The notes: a model not told the origin generated them from the sequence alone. DNA of 64,000 bases from Nocardia gamkensis NBRC 108242 (GCF_001612985.1 NZ_BDBM01000035.1:1-64000), one strand, 5' to 3'; shown: positions 43,348 to 53,220, counted from the first letter of the stretch. Translations and numbers: made by a program.

Positions 43348-44151
43348 CTACCGGAAGGCCAGTGCGCCGATCGTGTCGGCGTGCCGGTAGCGCAGGTACT
43401 TCTCGACGGTCGCGGGGTCGACCGCGCCGGTGGCCGTCGCCAGCGTCACCACCACGAATTCCTTCTCGCTGCCGTCTTTCCACTTGCCGGTGGCGTAGCC
43501 CTTGATGTAGGTGCCGGGACGCAGGGTGAGGTCCGCGTCGGTGAACCTATCCTTCGCCGCTGCGGCCCGGCTCCGGTCGGCCATGCCGAGCACGAACTGG
43601 GTGAGCATGAGCGCGCCGCCTTCGGCGCGGTAGACCAGCTCCGCCGCGTAGCCGCAGCCGAGGCTCGTGAGCTTGCCCGCCACCTCGATGGGGTGGCAAT
43701 CGGCGTGGTCACGGCCGTCGACCCAGTCGGCGTGCAACTCGACGCGATCGAACCGGAAGTCCCAGTCCTCGGCGAATTCGGTGTAGCTCAGCCTGCCCGA
43801 CGAAGGGTGCGTACCGCCCGGCGCGGGAGTCGCGGGCCGCGTGCTGGTGACGCCACCCGCGCGGGTGGTCGCCTCGGCGGACGCGGCGGCCTGCGCGTGC
43901 CCCTGCACGCGTGAATTCGCCGATACGCCGATACCGACCACCGCCCCCAGCACGGCGACCACGCCGACCGCCAGTGCGACGATCACGCCGGTTCGGCGCT
44001 CGGGCGCGGGCGGCTGCGGCGGCGTCTCCCATGCCTGCATCGGGTACGCGCTCGGCGGGGGCATGCTTCCCCAGTCCGGCGCTTGCCGCGACTGGTCCGA
44101 TTTCCCGTTGTCTCCTTGGCCGCCGAATCCGGAACCGGACGGGTAGGTCAT
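43348..44151 (-). CDS. Membrane-anchored exported protein
   Basis: 267 aa. A Pro/Gly/Ser-rich cytoplasmic N-terminus (about 1-55) is followed by one transmembrane segment, VIVALAVGVVAVLGAVVGIG (about 57-77). A Thr/Pro/Ala linker (about 85-120) leads to an extracellular domain (about 125-267) with two Cys (HADCHPIEVA and SLGCGYAAELVY) likely disulfide-bonded. Family not recognised. ATG at 44151 with GGAGGGCGA. It follows the MMPL gene in the same direction by about 100 bp. Confidence 0.75.
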   Translation of the reverse strand: MTYPSGSGFGGQGDNGKSDQSRQAPDWGSMPPPSAYPMQAWETPPQPPAPERRTGVIVALAVGVVAVLGAVVGIGVSANSRVQGHAQAAASAEATTRAGGVTSTRPATPAPGGTHPSSGRLSYTEFAEDWDFRFDRVELHADWVDGRDHADCHPIEVAGKLTSLGCGYAAELVYRAEGGALMLTQFVLGMADRSRAAAAKDRFTDADLTLRPGTYIKGYATGKWKDGSEKEFVVVTLATATGAVDPATVEKYLRYRHADTIGALAFR

Positions 44152-44170
44152 CGGGTCGCCCTCCACACTC

Positions 44171-44214
44171 CCGGCAGCCGTCCCACCCCGTGTGGGCCTC
44201 CCCGGAGCTGCCGG
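44171..44214. other. Nested hairpin between MMPL and membrane-protein genes
   Basis: CCGGCAGC (44171-44178) pairs with GCTGCCGG (44207-44214), and CCCAC/GTGGG forms an inner stem. It may terminate MMPL transcripts or sit in the leader of the downstream gene. A CCCGATCGGG palindrome follows at 44225-44234. Confidence 0.45.
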
Positions 44215-44253
44215 AGAGACCCTACCCGATCGGGCTCGTACGGTCGCCGTGGC

Positions 44254-46464
44254 TCAGAGCCGCGCGGGCTGGAGCCAGTCCTCCCGTCCCGCGACCGCCG
44301 CAGCGGCAGGCCCCTCTTCGATGCCGAACCGCCGGTGCAGTTTGCCCAGCGGGCCGGGCGCGTACCAGTTCCAGTGGCCGAGCAGTTCCATCGCGGCGGG
44401 CAGCAGGAAGCCGCGCACCAGGGTCGCGTCCACCAGGACGGCCAGCGGAAGGCCGATGCCGAACGCCTTCATGAAGGTGATGTCGGAGGCGAGGAAACCG
44501 AGGAAGACCAGCGAGATCAGCACCGCGGCAGCGGTGACGATCCGGCCGATCCGCTCCAATCCGGACGTGACGGCCAGCGCGTTGGACTTGGTGCGCTGGT
44601 ATTCCTCCCGGATGCGCGCCAGCAGGAACACCTGGTAGTCCATGGCGAGGCCGAACGCCACGCCGAACAGCATGACCGGAACCGTGGGCGGCAGATCGCC
44701 GGTGACGGTGAATCCGAGCAGACCCGACAGGTGCCCGTCCTGGAAGATCCAGACCAGCGCACCGAAGGTGGCCGTCAGGCTCAGGAAGCTGAGCACCACC
44801 GCCAGCAGCGGCAGCACGACGCTTCCGGTCAGCAGGAACAGCACCACCACCATGATCAGCACGACGAAGGCCAGCGCGTACGGCAGCGCCGAGACCACCG
44901 CGCCGATCGCGTCCGCGTTGGCCGCGGCAACGCCGCCGACCAGCACCTCCGAGGCGGCGGGCGTCGCGCGCACGTCGTCGGCGATCCGGTCGAGCACCGT
45001 GGGGTCGGTGGTGTCCGGGATCACCGCGAGATAGGCGGCGTTCTCGGCGCGGAAACCGTCGTGGGCGGCGGTGGGCGCGGCGAGCAGACCGCCGTGGCTG
45101 TAGCTGCCGGTGGCGGTGTCGACCCGGCGGACGTTCTCGATCTCCGACAGCTCCCGGGCGTAAGCGTCCAATCCGGCGGCGCTGTAGGCGCTTTCGGGCA
45201 GCACCGCGAACAGCCCGTTCTGTTCGGTGGCCGCGAAGTCCCGCTGGATGATCTCGGTGACCTGGCGGTTGTTCATCGACTCCGGCAGGGAGCGTTCGTC
45301 GGGGAAGCCGAGCTGCACCCCGAGGAACGGCGCGCCCAGCACGAGCAGCAGGGCGGTCACCGCGAGCCCGATGGGCACGGGTCGCATCATCACGAACCGC
45401 GCCAGGCGGTGCCAGGCTCCCTCACCGGGCGCGGGACGGGCGGCGCGCAGGAACCACCACAACTGGCCGCTGTCGATCTTGGCGCCGAGCAGGAACAGGA
45501 TCGCGGGCAGCACGGTCAGCGACACCGTCGCGGCGATCACCGCGACGGCCAGGCCCGCGTAACCCATCGACCGCACGGCCAGCAACGGGAAGAACAGCAG
45601 GCCCGACAAGGCGACGGCGACGGTGACGGCCGAGAACAAGACGGTCCGGCCGGCCGAGCGCATCGTCGCGGCCACCGCGGCACCGGGCTGCTGACCGGCC
45701 ACCAGTTCGTCGCGGTAGCGGCTGATCATCAGCAGGCTGTAGTCGATCGCCAGACCGAGCCCCAGCAGCGTGGCGACGTTGGTCGCGGTCGCCGCGAGGT
45801 CGGTGACGCTCGCGATCAGCCACAGCGCGCCCATGGTGATCATCACCGTGATCATCGCGACCACCAGCGGCAGGCTGGCCGCGACCAGACCGCCGAACAC
45901 CAGCAGCAGTGCGATCAGCGTGATCGGGAAAGCGATCGATTCGCCGAGCACGACGTCTTTCTCACTCTGCTGCACCGTCTCGTGCAGCAGCATCGCGTAG
46001 CCGCCGACCCGCACCTCGAGCGGGCCGTGGGCGCCGCCGAACCGATCGGCGAGGTCACCCACCCGCTGGTCGACCTCGGCCTCCTCGCCGAGGATGCTGG
46101 CCACGATCAGCCCTTTGGTGCCGTCGGTGCTGCGCAGCGCGGGCGATCTGTCGGTCCAGTACGACGTGACGCCCGCGACTCCGGACACCGACTTCAGCTC
46201 GGTGACCAGGTTGGTCGCCGCGGTGGCCGCGGCGTCGTCGTCCACCGACCGGCGAGTCTGCACCAGCAGCACGAAATTCGGGGTGGCCTGGCCGAAGGTA
46301 TCGCGCAGCACCGCGGTCGCCCGGCTCGACTCGCTGCCGGGGTCGATGTACCCGCCGCCCTGCACCTTGTCGAACAACGTCGCGCTCAGCGTGCCCATCG
46401 CCAGTGCGAACACCACGAACACGGCGAGGATCCACCGGCTGCGCCGCCTGGTCAGTTCGAACAC
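44254..46464 (-). CDS. MMPL-family RND transporter, 736 aa
   Basis: Inner-membrane exporter with two repeats of one transmembrane helix, a periplasmic domain and five helices. The first helix SRWILAVFVVFALAMG is near the start. The proton-relay region LLGLGLAIDYSLLMISRYRD lies in the first half and FGVAFGLAMDYQVFLLARIR in the second, each with the conserved Asp-Tyr pair. MMPL proteins export cell-envelope lipids or siderophores in mycolate bacteria; no lipid synthesis gene adjoins to fix the cargo. GTG at 46464 with AGGGGTAG. Shorter than MmpL3, without its long C-terminal tail. Confidence 0.92.
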   Translation of the reverse strand: MFELTRRRSRWILAVFVVFALAMGTLSATLFDKVQGGGYIDPGSESSRATAVLRDTFGQATPNFVLLVQTRRSVDDDAAATAATNLVTELKSVSGVAGVTSYWTDRSPALRSTDGTKGLIVASILGEEAEVDQRVGDLADRFGGAHGPLEVRVGGYAMLLHETVQQSEKDVVLGESIAFPITLIALLLVFGGLVAASLPLVVAMITVMITMGALWLIASVTDLAATATNVATLLGLGLAIDYSLLMISRYRDELVAGQQPGAAVAATMRSAGRTVLFSAVTVAVALSGLLFFPLLAVRSMGYAGLAVAVIAATVSLTVLPAILFLLGAKIDSGQLWWFLRAARPAPGEGAWHRLARFVMMRPVPIGLAVTALLLVLGAPFLGVQLGFPDERSLPESMNNRQVTEIIQRDFAATEQNGLFAVLPESAYSAAGLDAYARELSEIENVRRVDTATGSYSHGGLLAAPTAAHDGFRAENAAYLAVIPDTTDPTVLDRIADDVRATPAASEVLVGGVAAANADAIGAVVSALPYALAFVVLIMVVVLFLLTGSVVLPLLAVVLSFLSLTATFGALVWIFQDGHLSGLLGFTVTGDLPPTVPVMLFGVAFGLAMDYQVFLLARIREEYQRTKSNALAVTSGLERIGRIVTAAAVLISLVFLGFLASDITFMKAFGIGLPLAVLVDATLVRGFLLPAAMELLGHWNWYAPGPLGKLHRRFGIEEGPAAAAVAGREDWLQPARL

Positions 46465-46933
46465 TGCGTCTACCCCTAACTCGTTCCGGTCGAACCGCTT
46501 TCGCTCCGCGAGCTCCAGCGGTCGCCGGTCGGCAACCTGTCGGCGCGCCATCCGCGGCGCACCGGTGCGCCGACACCGCGCACTCGGCACCGGGGCCGGG
46601 TGCGTGCGCCAGCGCCCCGGCATCCTAGCAACGTGCGACAAACTACGGTGAGCGCGAACACATTCCGTCGGCGCGAGCAGCTGCTGTGCGCTGCGCCGCC
46701 TCCGCTCGGCTCCCACGGCCGGAAAGGCCGTCGCGCTCGCCGGTACCCGTGCCCACACCTCGGCTGGTGATTCTCGATCGGCCGCCACCGCGTTTCGGCG
46801 GTCGATCCGGGCCGGTCACGGTTCCACCCGCGGGGCGCGTCCGGATCGCCGCGACGGTGTTCGCGAAAAATTCCGCCTCGCGAGATCCCGACTCACGGCC
46901 GACGCGGTGGCCGCACCCTTGTCGAGCGAGCGG
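46465..46933. other. 469-bp divergent spacer between MMPL and crtL-like genes
   Basis: Must hold both promoters. No stretch of it shows coding codon use on either strand, and no convincing palindrome or consensus promoter was found by eye. The crtL-like start is uncertain, so the right edge could move to 46990. Confidence 0.4.
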
Positions 46934-48091
46934 ATGAGAGGCTCGGACCATGCATCGCATCGCAGCCCCGCGAATCCGAACGGCCGGGAAGTGAGGCCCG
47001 ACTTGGTCGTGTGCGGCCTCGGCCCCGCCGGTCGTGCCCTCGCACACCGCGCCGTAGCGCGCGGGCTCACGGTCACCGTGCTGGATCCCGCACCGGAGCG
47101 CAGGTGGACCGCCACGTACGCGGCGTGGGCCGACGAACTGCCGGATTGGCTGGCGCCGGAGGTCGTCGCGGCGACGGTGTCCCAGCCGCTGGCCTGGGGA
47201 ACGCGCGCGCACCGGCTGGACCGCCCGTACGTCGTGCTGGACACCGCGCGATTGCAGACCTCGCTGCACCTATCCGATGCACACGTCGTCGCCGACCGCG
47301 CGGTCGACATCGCTCCCGAACGCGTCACCACGGCTTCCGGCGCGACGATCACCGGCGGCAGAGTGATCGACGCGCGCGGACTCGCCCGCTCCCCCGCCCG
47401 AGCCGAGCAGACCGCCTACGGCGTCATCGTGGACGCGGGACGCTGCGCTGGTCTCGATCCGTTGTTCATGGACTGGCGGCCGGACAACGGCGCCGCCCCC
47501 GGCACGCCGCCTTCGTTCCTCTACGCCGTCCCGCTCGACGACGAGCGGATGCTGCTCGAGGAGACCTGCCTGGCCGGCCGCCCCGCGTTGACGGGCGCGC
47601 AACTGCGCGCGCGCTTGCGCCACCGGCTCGGCGCGCGGGGCATCCGGCTCACCGGCGACGAGCCCGTGGAGCACGTCCGGTTTCCCGTCCAGGGAGGCCG
47701 TCCGGGGCCGCGCGCATTCGGGGCGGCGGGCGGCTTCCTGCACCCGGCGACCGGTTACAGCGTCGGCGCCGCGCTGGCCGCGGCCGACGCGATGGCGGCG
47801 GGGCAGAACGTGTGGCCGGCCACGGCACGCGGCGTCCACCGGTTGCGCAGCGCCGGTCTGCGGGCCCTGCTCGCGCTGCCGCCGGAGGACCTCCCGCTGT
47901 TCTTCGACACGTTCTTAACGCTCCCCCCGGCCGCACAGCGCGCGTATCTGTCCGGCCGCACGGACCTGGCGGGCACGGTCACGGCGATGAGTTCACTCTT
48001 CGCGGCTCTGCCGGGACGGCTACGTCGGCGTGTCGCGGTTGCGACACTCGGTTTCCGGTTCGCTCGCGAGGTCGAAGGGCTTCGGCCATGA
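46934..48091 (+). CDS. Lycopene cyclase-like flavoprotein (CrtL type)
   Basis: About 385 aa. FAD/NAD-binding motif LVVCGLGPAGRALAHRAV at the start of the fold, then SFLYAVPLDDERMLLEETCL, the PLxxxxxLxEET hallmark of plant-type lycopene beta-cyclases, and GGFLHPATGYSVGAALAAAD near 270. It would cyclise lycopene ends to beta-ionone rings in carotenoid synthesis. No other crt gene is near. Starts possible at ATG 46934 or GTG 46991; the latter begins close to the FAD fold but lacks a spaced ribosome site. ku follows 7 bp downstream. Confidence 0.8.
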   Translation: MRGSDHASHRSPANPNGREVRPDLVVCGLGPAGRALAHRAVARGLTVTVLDPAPERRWTATYAAWADELPDWLAPEVVAATVSQPLAWGTRAHRLDRPYVVLDTARLQTSLHLSDAHVVADRAVDIAPERVTTASGATITGGRVIDARGLARSPARAEQTAYGVIVDAGRCAGLDPLFMDWRPDNGAAPGTPPSFLYAVPLDDERMLLEETCLAGRPALTGAQLRARLRHRLGARGIRLTGDEPVEHVRFPVQGGRPGPRAFGAAGGFLHPATGYSVGAALAAADAMAAGQNVWPATARGVHRLRSAGLRALLALPPEDLPLFFDTFLTLPPAAQRAYLSGRTDLAGTVTAMSSLFAALPGRLRRRVAVATLGFRFAREVEGLRP

Positions 48092-48098
48092 TGGGAAC

Positions 48099-49073
48099 AT
48101 GAGATCGATCTGGAAGGGCTCGATCGCATTCGGGCTGGTGAATGTTCCGGTGAAGGTGTACACCGCCACCGAGGACCACGACATCCGATTCCATCAGGTG
48201 CACGCCAAGGATGGAGGCCGGATCAAGTACGACCGCGTCTGCACCGTGTGCGGCCAATCCGTCCAGTACACCGAGATCGACAAGGCCTACGAGTCCCCGG
48301 ACGGCGACAAGGTCGTCCTGAGCGACGAGGACTTCGCGAAACTGCCCGTGGCGGAGAAGCACGAGATCCCGGTGCTGCAGTTCGTGCCATCCGAGCAGAT
48401 CGACCCGATCCTGTTCGAGAAGAGTTATTACCTGGAACCGGACTCCAGCACGCCGAAGGCCTATGTGCTGCTGGCGCGGACGCTGGAGAAGGTCGAACGC
48501 ACCGCCCTGGTGAACTTCACGCTGCGGCAGAAGACCAGGCTGGCCGCGCTGCGCGTGCGCGACGGCATTCTGGTGCTGCAGACGCTGCTGTGGCCCGATG
48601 AGGTCCGCTCCGTCGACTTCGAATCCCTCGACGGGGTCGCCGACCCGCGTCCGCAGGAGATCAAGATGGCCGAGACGCTCGTCGAGGCGATGTCCGACGA
48701 CTTCGATCAAGAGCAGTTCACCGACGAGTATCAGATCGAACTGAAGCGCCTGCTCGACGAGGCGATCGCCAGCGGCACCGGCAAGGTGCCCGAGCAGCCG
48801 GAACTCGCGCCGGCCGGAATGGACGCCGAGGTGGTCGATCTGGTCGCCGCGCTGCAGCGCAGCCTGGAGGCCAGTGGACGCCGGACTGCCGGCGGCGACG
48901 GGGCAGAGGCCGAGCCGAAGAAGACCGCGAAGAAGGCCGCGGCCAAGAGCGCCGGAGCCAAGACCAGCGCGGGCAAGAGCAGCGCGTCGAAGAGCACGGC
49001 CTCCAAGAGCGCGGCGAAGAAGACGCCCGCGAAGAAGGCGGCCAAGAAGGCTCCGGCTCGCAAAGGAGCCTGA
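48099..49073 (+). CDS. ku: Non-homologous end joining protein Ku
   Basis: Homodimeric ring that binds DNA ends and recruits LigD. 324 aa. The Ku core is at about 1-255: MRSIWKGSIAFGLVNVPVKV, FHQVHAKDGGRIKYDRVCTV, LEPDSSTPKAYVLLARTLEK. An extended lysine/alanine/serine tail (about 270-324) of AKKAAAK and SKSxASKS units resembles mycobacterial Ku tails that aid DNA binding. It lies 7 bp after the crtL-like gene. No ligD is adjacent. Confidence 0.96.
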   Translation: MRSIWKGSIAFGLVNVPVKVYTATEDHDIRFHQVHAKDGGRIKYDRVCTVCGQSVQYTEIDKAYESPDGDKVVLSDEDFAKLPVAEKHEIPVLQFVPSEQIDPILFEKSYYLEPDSSTPKAYVLLARTLEKVERTALVNFTLRQKTRLAALRVRDGILVLQTLLWPDEVRSVDFESLDGVADPRPQEIKMAETLVEAMSDDFDQEQFTDEYQIELKRLLDEAIASGTGKVPEQPELAPAGMDAEVVDLVAALQRSLEASGRRTAGGDGAEAEPKKTAKKAAAKSAGAKTSAGKSSASKSTASKSAAKKTPAKKAAKKAPARKGA

Positions 49074-49106
49074 GTCTCGGAGCGAGGCCGCGACCAAGGG
49101 GCCGAG

Positions 49107-49763
49107 TCAGTCCCGCGCCGCGCGCCGCCGGCCTTCTTCGAAGAACTCCAGCAGTGCCGCGACGGTGTTCACCGCGCCGCGTGGCCTGAGTGCGCCGAAC
49201 GGCGCGTTCCAGAAATCGCCGGTTCGCGGGGTCCACGGTCCGACGTAGGCGTACGGGCCGGGATGGGCGTCGTCTCCCGGCGAGATCCCGTAGTTCACCT
49301 CATCGATGGTGCTGGAGAGGTCGAAATGCTCCGGCCACAGCACCGGTGTCACATCGGGCGCCAGGCAGCGCAATGCCTTGTCACCCAGCGCCAGCCAGTC
49401 TTCGATCAGCCCGGCTGCCGAGGGATCCACCTCGATGGCCGCATCGGGATCGACGCCCGCGGTGGCCGCGTACACCCCTTCCGGCGGCCCGGGCTCGAAA
49501 CCCGCGGCCCTGGCGACCTCCCGAAGGGTCCCCGCCAGCCGGGCACGCCCTTCCGGCCACACCAGCCCGTCCCCGACCACGGACACCGGCCATCGCACTC
49601 CCCCGAAGCCTCCCCGCACGACCCCCAACCGGATGGTGCCGAACTCTCGGAACTGCGGCCCAGCGATCAACGACTCCGCGACCGCATGCAACCCGACTCG
49701 CGATCGCCGGTACGTCACCTCGTCCACCTCCGCATCATCTCCGCTGTGCGCGGTCTCGCGCAC
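49107..49763 (-). CDS. Conserved hypothetical protein, 218 aa
   Basis: No domain recognised. Cytoplasmic, with motif-like stretches ALRCLAPDVTPVLWPEHFDL, DEVNYGISPGDDAHPGPYAY and VGPWTPRTGDFWNAPFGALR. These are conserved in an actinobacterial family of unknown function that often lies near unrelated housekeeping genes. It is convergent with ku (34 bp). The start codon is not firmly set. Confidence 0.75.
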   Translation of the reverse strand: MRETAHSGDDAEVDEVTYRRSRVGLHAVAESLIAGPQFREFGTIRLGVVRGGFGGVRWPVSVVGDGLVWPEGRARLAGTLREVARAAGFEPGPPEGVYAATAGVDPDAAIEVDPSAAGLIEDWLALGDKALRCLAPDVTPVLWPEHFDLSSTIDEVNYGISPGDDAHPGPYAYVGPWTPRTGDFWNAPFGALRPRGAVNTVAALLEFFEEGRRRAARD

Positions 49764-49848
49764 GCGTTTGATCCGAGCAACGCGACGGGCGGGCAGGGCA
49801 GGAAGGCCAGGCGTGATAGCGGAGGCCCTTTCAGGCGTCTCCTACTGC

Positions 49849-51176
49849 TCACGAAGGCCCGGTGATGCCCTCACTGCTGCCGAAGCTCGCTTCTTCGTGG
49901 CTGACCAGTCCGAGCAAGGCGAGGGGCCGCGGTGTCACCGCGATGGTCAGGTAGGAGACCGTGATCGCCCAGCGGTTGACCGCTCTCGGCACGGCGAAGG
50001 TGTGATAGGCGCGGGTCACCGCCTTCGCGGGCAAACCGGACAGGCGCAGGCCCATCGGGTTCGCGACCGCGAAGCGCGGCCCGAGGTCGACGACCAGTCC
50101 CAGGTCGCGGTGCTTGTAGTCGACGGCCGTGCCGATACCCAGGCTGGCGGCGACGTTCCTGGCGAGTGCCTTGCCCTGCCGCGTGGCGTGCTGGGCCGTG
50201 GGCGGGGTGATCCGGCCGGGCTTGGTCAGATCCGGCACCGCGGCCGCGTCACCGCCCGCGAACACGGCCGGATGGCCGGGCACGCCCAGCTTCGCGTCGA
50301 CGACCAGGCGGCCCTTCTCCAGCGGCAGGCCGAGCGTGCCGAGCACCGGCGCGCCGGTCACACCCGTCACCCAGGCGACCGTGTGGGTGGGCACGACCGT
50401 TCCGTCGGTGAGCACGACCGAGTTCTCGTCGAGTTTCGACAGGGAGGTCTCCAGCCGGATCTCGATGCCTCGTTTGCGCAGTACTTGCAGCACCTTGTCG
50501 CTGAGCCGCTCGCCGACCTCCGGCATCACCCTCGGGGCCGTGTCGAGCAGAAGGAAACGCACTTCGGCGGGGTCGAAGCCGCGGCGCGCGGCGTAGGCGT
50601 CGGCGAGGGCGCGCAACTGCGCGATCAGCTCGGTGCCCGCGTAGGACGCCCCCACCACGACCACGGTGCGGCGCGCCCGCCGTACCTCGGGGTCCTCTTC
50701 GTCGTCGGCGAGCTCGAGCTGACGCAGCAACTGCTCGCGCAGGTACAGCGCTTCGGCGACGGTCTTGAGCCCGCGCGCGTGCTCGGCCAGGCCCGGGATG
50801 TCGAACAGGCGGGTGACCGACCCGGGCGTGAGCACCAGCCGATCCCAGGACAGCTGCTGCGGCGGATGGTGCTCGCCGACCACCGTGATCGTCTTGTTCT
50901 GCAGATCGACCGACCGAGCCTTCGCGACCACCAGCCGGACCCGTGGCAGCGAATCGGCCAGCGAATGGCGACGAACCGGGGATCGATCAGTCCACCCGCC
51001 ACATCCGGTAGCAAGGGCGTATAGAGCAGGTAGTCATTGGGTGTGACGAGGACGATTTCGACCTCCCGTTTCGCTTTCGCCACTATGCGGCAAAGCTTTT
51101 GGGCGCAGGTGAACCCCGCGAACCCGCTTCCGACGATCACGACCCGCTGCGGGTCCGCTGTGTTCCCATCCGGCAC
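49849..51176 (-). pseudogene. NDH-2-like NAD(P)/FAD oxidoreductase, frameshifted
   Basis: The reading frame from GTG 51176 (GAGGAGG upstream) encodes VVIVGSGFAGFTCAQKLCRI and PNDYLLYTPLLPDVAGGLID, a proper N-terminal FAD domain. It goes out of frame after PRFVAI. The continuing sequence LADSLPRVRLVVAKARSVDL runs one base offset, through the NAD-binding VVVVGASYAGTELIAQLRAL and FAGGDAAAVPDL to the stop at 49849. The total of 1328 nt is one base short of a multiple of three. The lost base is near 50963-50966, where one more G on the plus strand would restore the sequence through Pro (VAI-P-LADS). Either a recent inactivating mutation or a sequencing error. It resembles ndh at 6565 but is a distinct paralogue. 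Confidence 0.88.
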
Positions 51177-51591
51177 GAAGACCTCCTCGGCGTCAGCTCC
51201 CCGACGCGATTCCCGCCCAGAGTGATCCGAAACCGCGAGATCCGGCCCTCGGGCCGCGAAGGACGACTCGGGCCGGCCGTTGGCACGGTTCGTCCGTCGC
51301 TTTCTGGCGCTCGACCGGCGGGGTATGAACGCAGCGGAACCGCGTAGGCGAGACAGGCGCTCCCACTACCCGCCGACTGCGCCCCCCGGCCTGACCGCTG
51401 CGCGGCCGAACCGGGACGCAGCCGTATGCCCGGCGACGCGACACGCCCTCGGCGGCCTCGGCCTCCCGACCCCGGTCCGCGGTTATCAGCGCTTCGACTC
51501 GCAGGTCACGCTTGTCACGGCGCTGATCCTCGCGAATGGGCGGGCCGGGCTTCCGGCCGTCACCCGGGCCGAAAAAGTCTGTGCCGGTGAG
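51177..51591. other. 415-bp spacer, no supported gene
   Basis: It separates the frameshifted oxidoreductase (divergent-type end) and the DUF4189 gene. Frames here lack signal, domain or coding codon pattern. Nothing structured was noticed apart from general GC richness. Confidence 0.4.
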
Positions 51592-52020
51592 CTATCCGGC
51601 CGTCGACGTACAAGCGGTCAATCGGACGCTCGCGGGCCGGGGAATCGCGCTACCGAGACTCGGGAAGGGCGGAGCGCTGGGACCGAGGACCTCGATGGCC
51701 CGGCGTTCGGCTTCGGCGCGGGTGGGACCCCAGGCCCATCCGTGCTTCCCGTCGGCGCCGCGCACGACCGACCCGCAGGCATTCCAGAACTGCACGACCG
51801 TCTGGCAGTCGGTCACACCGCATTGGGCGCGGGCCGCGGTGTCGGCGGCGGCGGCGCTCGCGTAGTCCACCGCCGAAACGACGGCACCGGTGCTGGGCGA
51901 AAGCGCCAGCGCCCCATAGTAGGTCGCCGCGCGCGCTTCACCCGCCGGTGCGCCGACGACGGCGCAGGTGGCGGCCGATACCGCCGCGAGCCCGATGGCA
52001 GCCTTGTGCGGCAGCGACAT
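51592..52020 (-). CDS. Secreted DUF4189 protein
   Basis: 142 aa. A signal peptide ends near residue 32 (APAGEARA). A compact domain follows with YYGALALSPSTGAVVSAVDY, AQCGVTDCQTVVQFWNACGS and WAWGPTRAEAERRAIEVLG, the DUF4189 pattern common in Nocardia and Mycobacterium. Four to five cysteines probably form disulfides. ATG at 52020. Function unknown; single-gene unit. Confidence 0.85.
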   Translation of the reverse strand: MSLPHKAAIGLAAVSAATCAVVGAPAGEARAATYYGALALSPSTGAVVSAVDYASAAAADTAARAQCGVTDCQTVVQFWNACGSVVRGADGKHGWAWGPTRAEAERRAIEVLGPSAPPFPSLGSAIPRPASVRLTACTSTAG

Positions 52021-52332
52021 GTGATGATCCTCCCCGTTTCGGACGACTCAGCGCTCAGATCATCGTCGGGCACAGGTGGTTTGTCGAAGTGCGGACTTCC
52101 CAAGCCTGGGCGGGTGTGCGGCCCCGACGCCCGGCGCATCGGACGGCTCCCCATCCCGGCGTACGTCTCCACAGCGAACGGAGCGCCGGTCGATTCGACC
52201 AAGTGCGCCAAGGGCTGACGATGGGCCGGGAACGCATCGGCGGGCACAGCCGACGCCCGCGCGGCGGATACGACTCAGCCGCCGGAGCACCCTGTCGGGG
52301 CGCTGCTCGGCGGCTGCTACCAGTCCTGGCGA
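52021..52332. other. 312-bp spacer between DUF4189 gene and suf operon end
   Basis: No ORF with coding character and no clear intrinsic terminator downstream of sufT. It holds the promoter for the DUF4189 gene. Confidence 0.4.
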
Positions 52333-52725
52333 TTACACCGTGAACCCGAGGGCGCGCAGCTGCTCGCGGCCGTCCTCGGTGATCTTGTCCGGACCCCACG
52401 GCGGCATCCAGACCCAGTTGATCTTCAGGTCTTCCACCAGGCCGCTGCGCACCAGCGCGTTGCGGGACTGGTCTTCGATGACGTCGGTCAGCGGGCAGGC
52501 CGCCGAGGTCAGCGTCATGTCGAGGACCGCGACGTTGTCCTCCTCCACGCGCAACCCGTAGACCAGGCCGAGATCGACGACGTTGATGCCCAGTTCCGGG
52601 TCGACGACGTCACGCATCGCCTCTTCGATGTCCTCGAGCAACTTGATGTCCTCCGCGGACAGCTCGGACAGTTCGGCGGCAGGCGCGGCCTGCTCGGTCG
52701 TGTCGGTAACCGGTGTGTCAGTCAT
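52333..52725 (-). CDS. sufT: SufT, MIP18/DUF59 Fe-S assembly factor
   Basis: 130 aa. An acidic variable N-terminus (1-35) precedes a DUF59 domain with VVDPELGINVVDLGLVYGLR and LTSAACPLTDVIEDQ, whose Cys is the conserved one. It ends WVWMPPWGPDKITEDGREQL. It helps mature iron-sulfur proteins. Last gene of the suf operon, 27 bp after sufU. Recalled counterpart: Rv1466. Confidence 0.93.
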   Translation of the reverse strand: MTDTPVTDTTEQAAPAAELSELSAEDIKLLEDIEEAMRDVVDPELGINVVDLGLVYGLRVEEDNVAVLDMTLTSAACPLTDVIEDQSRNALVRSGLVEDLKINWVWMPPWGPDKITEDGREQLRALGFTV

Positions 52726-52752
52726 GACGCTTCCCCGTTTCGCATCGGACGG

Positions 52753-53220
52753 TCAGTTCTTTTCCGCGGCGCCGGCGGGCTGCTCGGGGCCGATCCTGAG
52801 GACGGCGTCCTTGAACGCCATCCACCCGAGCAGCGCGCACTTCACCCGCGCGGGGTACTTCGAGACTCCCGCCAAGGCGATGCCGTCGCCGATCACGTCC
52901 TCGTCGCCCTCGATGGTGCCGCGGCTGGAGATCATCTCACTGTAGGAGTCGACCACCTTCAGCGCCTGTTGCACCGGCAGCCCGATGACCTGGTCGGTGA
53001 GGATCGAGGTGGCGGCCTGGCTGATCGAGCAGCCCTGGCCGTCGTAGGAGACGTCGGCGATGTCACCGTCGTCGCCGAGCTGCACGCGCAGCGTCACCTC
53101 GTCGCCACAGGTCGGGTTCACGTGGTGTACCTCGGCCCCGAACGGCTCGCGCAGCCCCCGGTGGTGCGGGTGCTTGTAGTGGTCCAGGATCACTTCCTGG
53201 TACATCTGCTCCATGCGCAT
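52753..53220 (-). CDS. sufU: SufU, zinc-dependent sulfur acceptor
   Basis: 155 aa IscU-like scaffold/acceptor. Cysteines in NPTCGDEV and GQGCSISQAATS and in VKCALLGW, plus an Asp, form the zinc site to which SufS passes persulfide sulfur. It begins MRMEQMYQEVILDHYKHPHH. It lies 3 bp after sufS, consistent with tight coupling of the two partners. Confidence 0.95.
   Translation of the reverse strand: MRMEQMYQEVILDHYKHPHHRGLREPFGAEVHHVNPTCGDEVTLRVQLGDDGDIADVSYDGQGCSISQAATSILTDQVIGLPVQQALKVVDSYSEMISSRGTIEGDEDVIGDGIALAGVSKYPARVKCALLGWMAFKDAVLRIGPEQPAGAAEKN

Noticed and set aside
44083..46479. 798-codon plus-strand frame opposite the MMPL gene
   Set aside because: Low-complexity Arg/Gln/His/Glu-rich shadow; the minus strand encodes a complete MMPL transporter.
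48880..49070. Repeated AAGAGC/AAGAAG units
   Set aside because: They encode the Lys/Ala/Ser tail of Ku, a normal feature of the family.
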